A stretch of DNA of 64,000 nt, taken from the NCBI RefSeq assembly GCF_000787375.1, contig NZ_JRJU01000002.1, positions 62,001 through 126,000 of the forward strand, written 5' to 3'. Position 1 is the stretch's first letter. Each line of letters starts with the position of its first letter. Positions 63,817 to 64,000 of the stretch are shown here, in pieces. The stretch is from Halalkalibacter okhensis. GTDB lineage: Bacteria; Bacillota; Bacilli; Bacillales; Bacillaceae_D. The translations under genes were made by a program, and so were the position numbers. Below the pieces are notes generated by a model. That model was not told the DNA's origin and did not search any database. It saw nothing but the letters and a program-made list of their open reading frames with translations.

Positions 63817-64000
63817 ATGAAAACAATAAAGAATATGAAAACAGACTGGACTACATTTGCTGTTAGTGGAGGGTTTTTACTCCTTTTTGTCATTTTTGCA
63901 CTCATTGACATTAATATGGTTGAAGGGTGGGTAACTGAATCCTTTAATTGGTCAGTCACATTTTTTGGTGCTTATTGGCAATTATTATTACTAGGAAATT
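63817..64000 (+). CDS. BCCT-family betaine/choline/carnitine transporter, N-terminus (runs off right edge)
   Basis: 61 codons are visible from ATG 63817 behind GGAGGAAAAGA. The sequence MKTIKNMKTDWTTFAVSGGF, a first membrane segment, then SFNWSVTFFGAYWQLLLLGN matches the conserved start of BCCT transporters, Na+- or H+-coupled importers of compatible solutes. It would serve osmotic adaptation. Substrate and completeness cannot be judged from the visible part. Confidence 0.85.
   Translation, partial: MKTIKNMKTDWTTFAVSGGFLLLFVIFALIDINMVEGWVTESFNWSVTFFGAYWQLLLLGN

Overview
The window is low-GC Firmicute DNA from a spore-forming member of the Bacillaceae. The evidence is a cwlJ homologue, a GerA-type germinant receptor subunit, YesM/YesN-type two-component systems, GGAGG ribosome sites, CcpA-type operators and ywqA/ywqB homologues. 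Genus and species cannot be fixed from the sequence. Nearly all genes lie on the minus strand, so operons read right to left. All family calls are from reading motifs by eye; no search was run.

Layout. 1-5.4 kb: dptFGH, the restriction half of a DNA phosphorothioation (Dnd/Dpt) defence system, with dptH running off the left edge. 5.9-9.8 kb: an IS91-type element (HUH transposase coupled to a tyrosine recombinase) and an IS1182 element that appears to sit inside a palindromic repeat. 10-18 kb: sugar locus 1, with a sensor kinase and regulator, a binding lipoprotein, two permeases and a GH172 (DUF2961) enzyme. 18.3-23.3 kb: a decayed stretch with a broken helicase gene, a nucleoside hydrolase whose partner adenine deaminase is truncated, cwlJ, an orphan gerA subunit and four copies of one short palindromic repeat, two of them exactly at gene break points. 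23.3-28.5 kb: LysR/amidase, small export protein/TetR and a sorbitol-dehydrogenase-like gene. 28.5-29.4 kb: non-coding, repeat-rich.

29.4-40.2 kb: sugar locus 2, with fructokinase, YesL, a GH32 fructanase, two permeases, a binding lipoprotein, then an accessory binding lipoprotein with its own regulator and kinase. 40.8-44.6 kb: a redox cluster (Old Yellow Enzyme, rhodanese-like protein, IDEAL-domain protein, quinone-oxidoreductase-like enzyme, Rrf2 regulator) whose promoters share a 23-bp dyad. 45.3-52.1 kb: ywqA/ywqB, a Dabb protein, and a SLC23-type permease with a PhzS-like flavin monooxygenase. 52.5-60.7 kb: sugar locus 3, mmsB-mmsA-chvE preceded by a regulator, a kinase and a membrane-anchored sugar-binding protein, resembling the xylose-sensing XylFII-LytS-YesN arrangement. 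60.9-61.9 kb: a secreted esterase. 61.9-63.8 kb: no intact gene, but a strict 52-bp tandem repeat array. The right edge cuts a BCCT osmolyte transporter.

How it fits together: three sugar uptake operons, each with a YesM/YesN-type two-component system and nearby cre-like sites, point to a forager of plant-derived oligosaccharides. GH172 plus GH32 plus fructokinase suggests fructans or difructose anhydrides. The least expected observations are the 23-bp operator shared across the redox cluster, the out-of-frame A7 runs behind good start sites in two permease genes, the repeat family at gene break points, and the 52-bp array.
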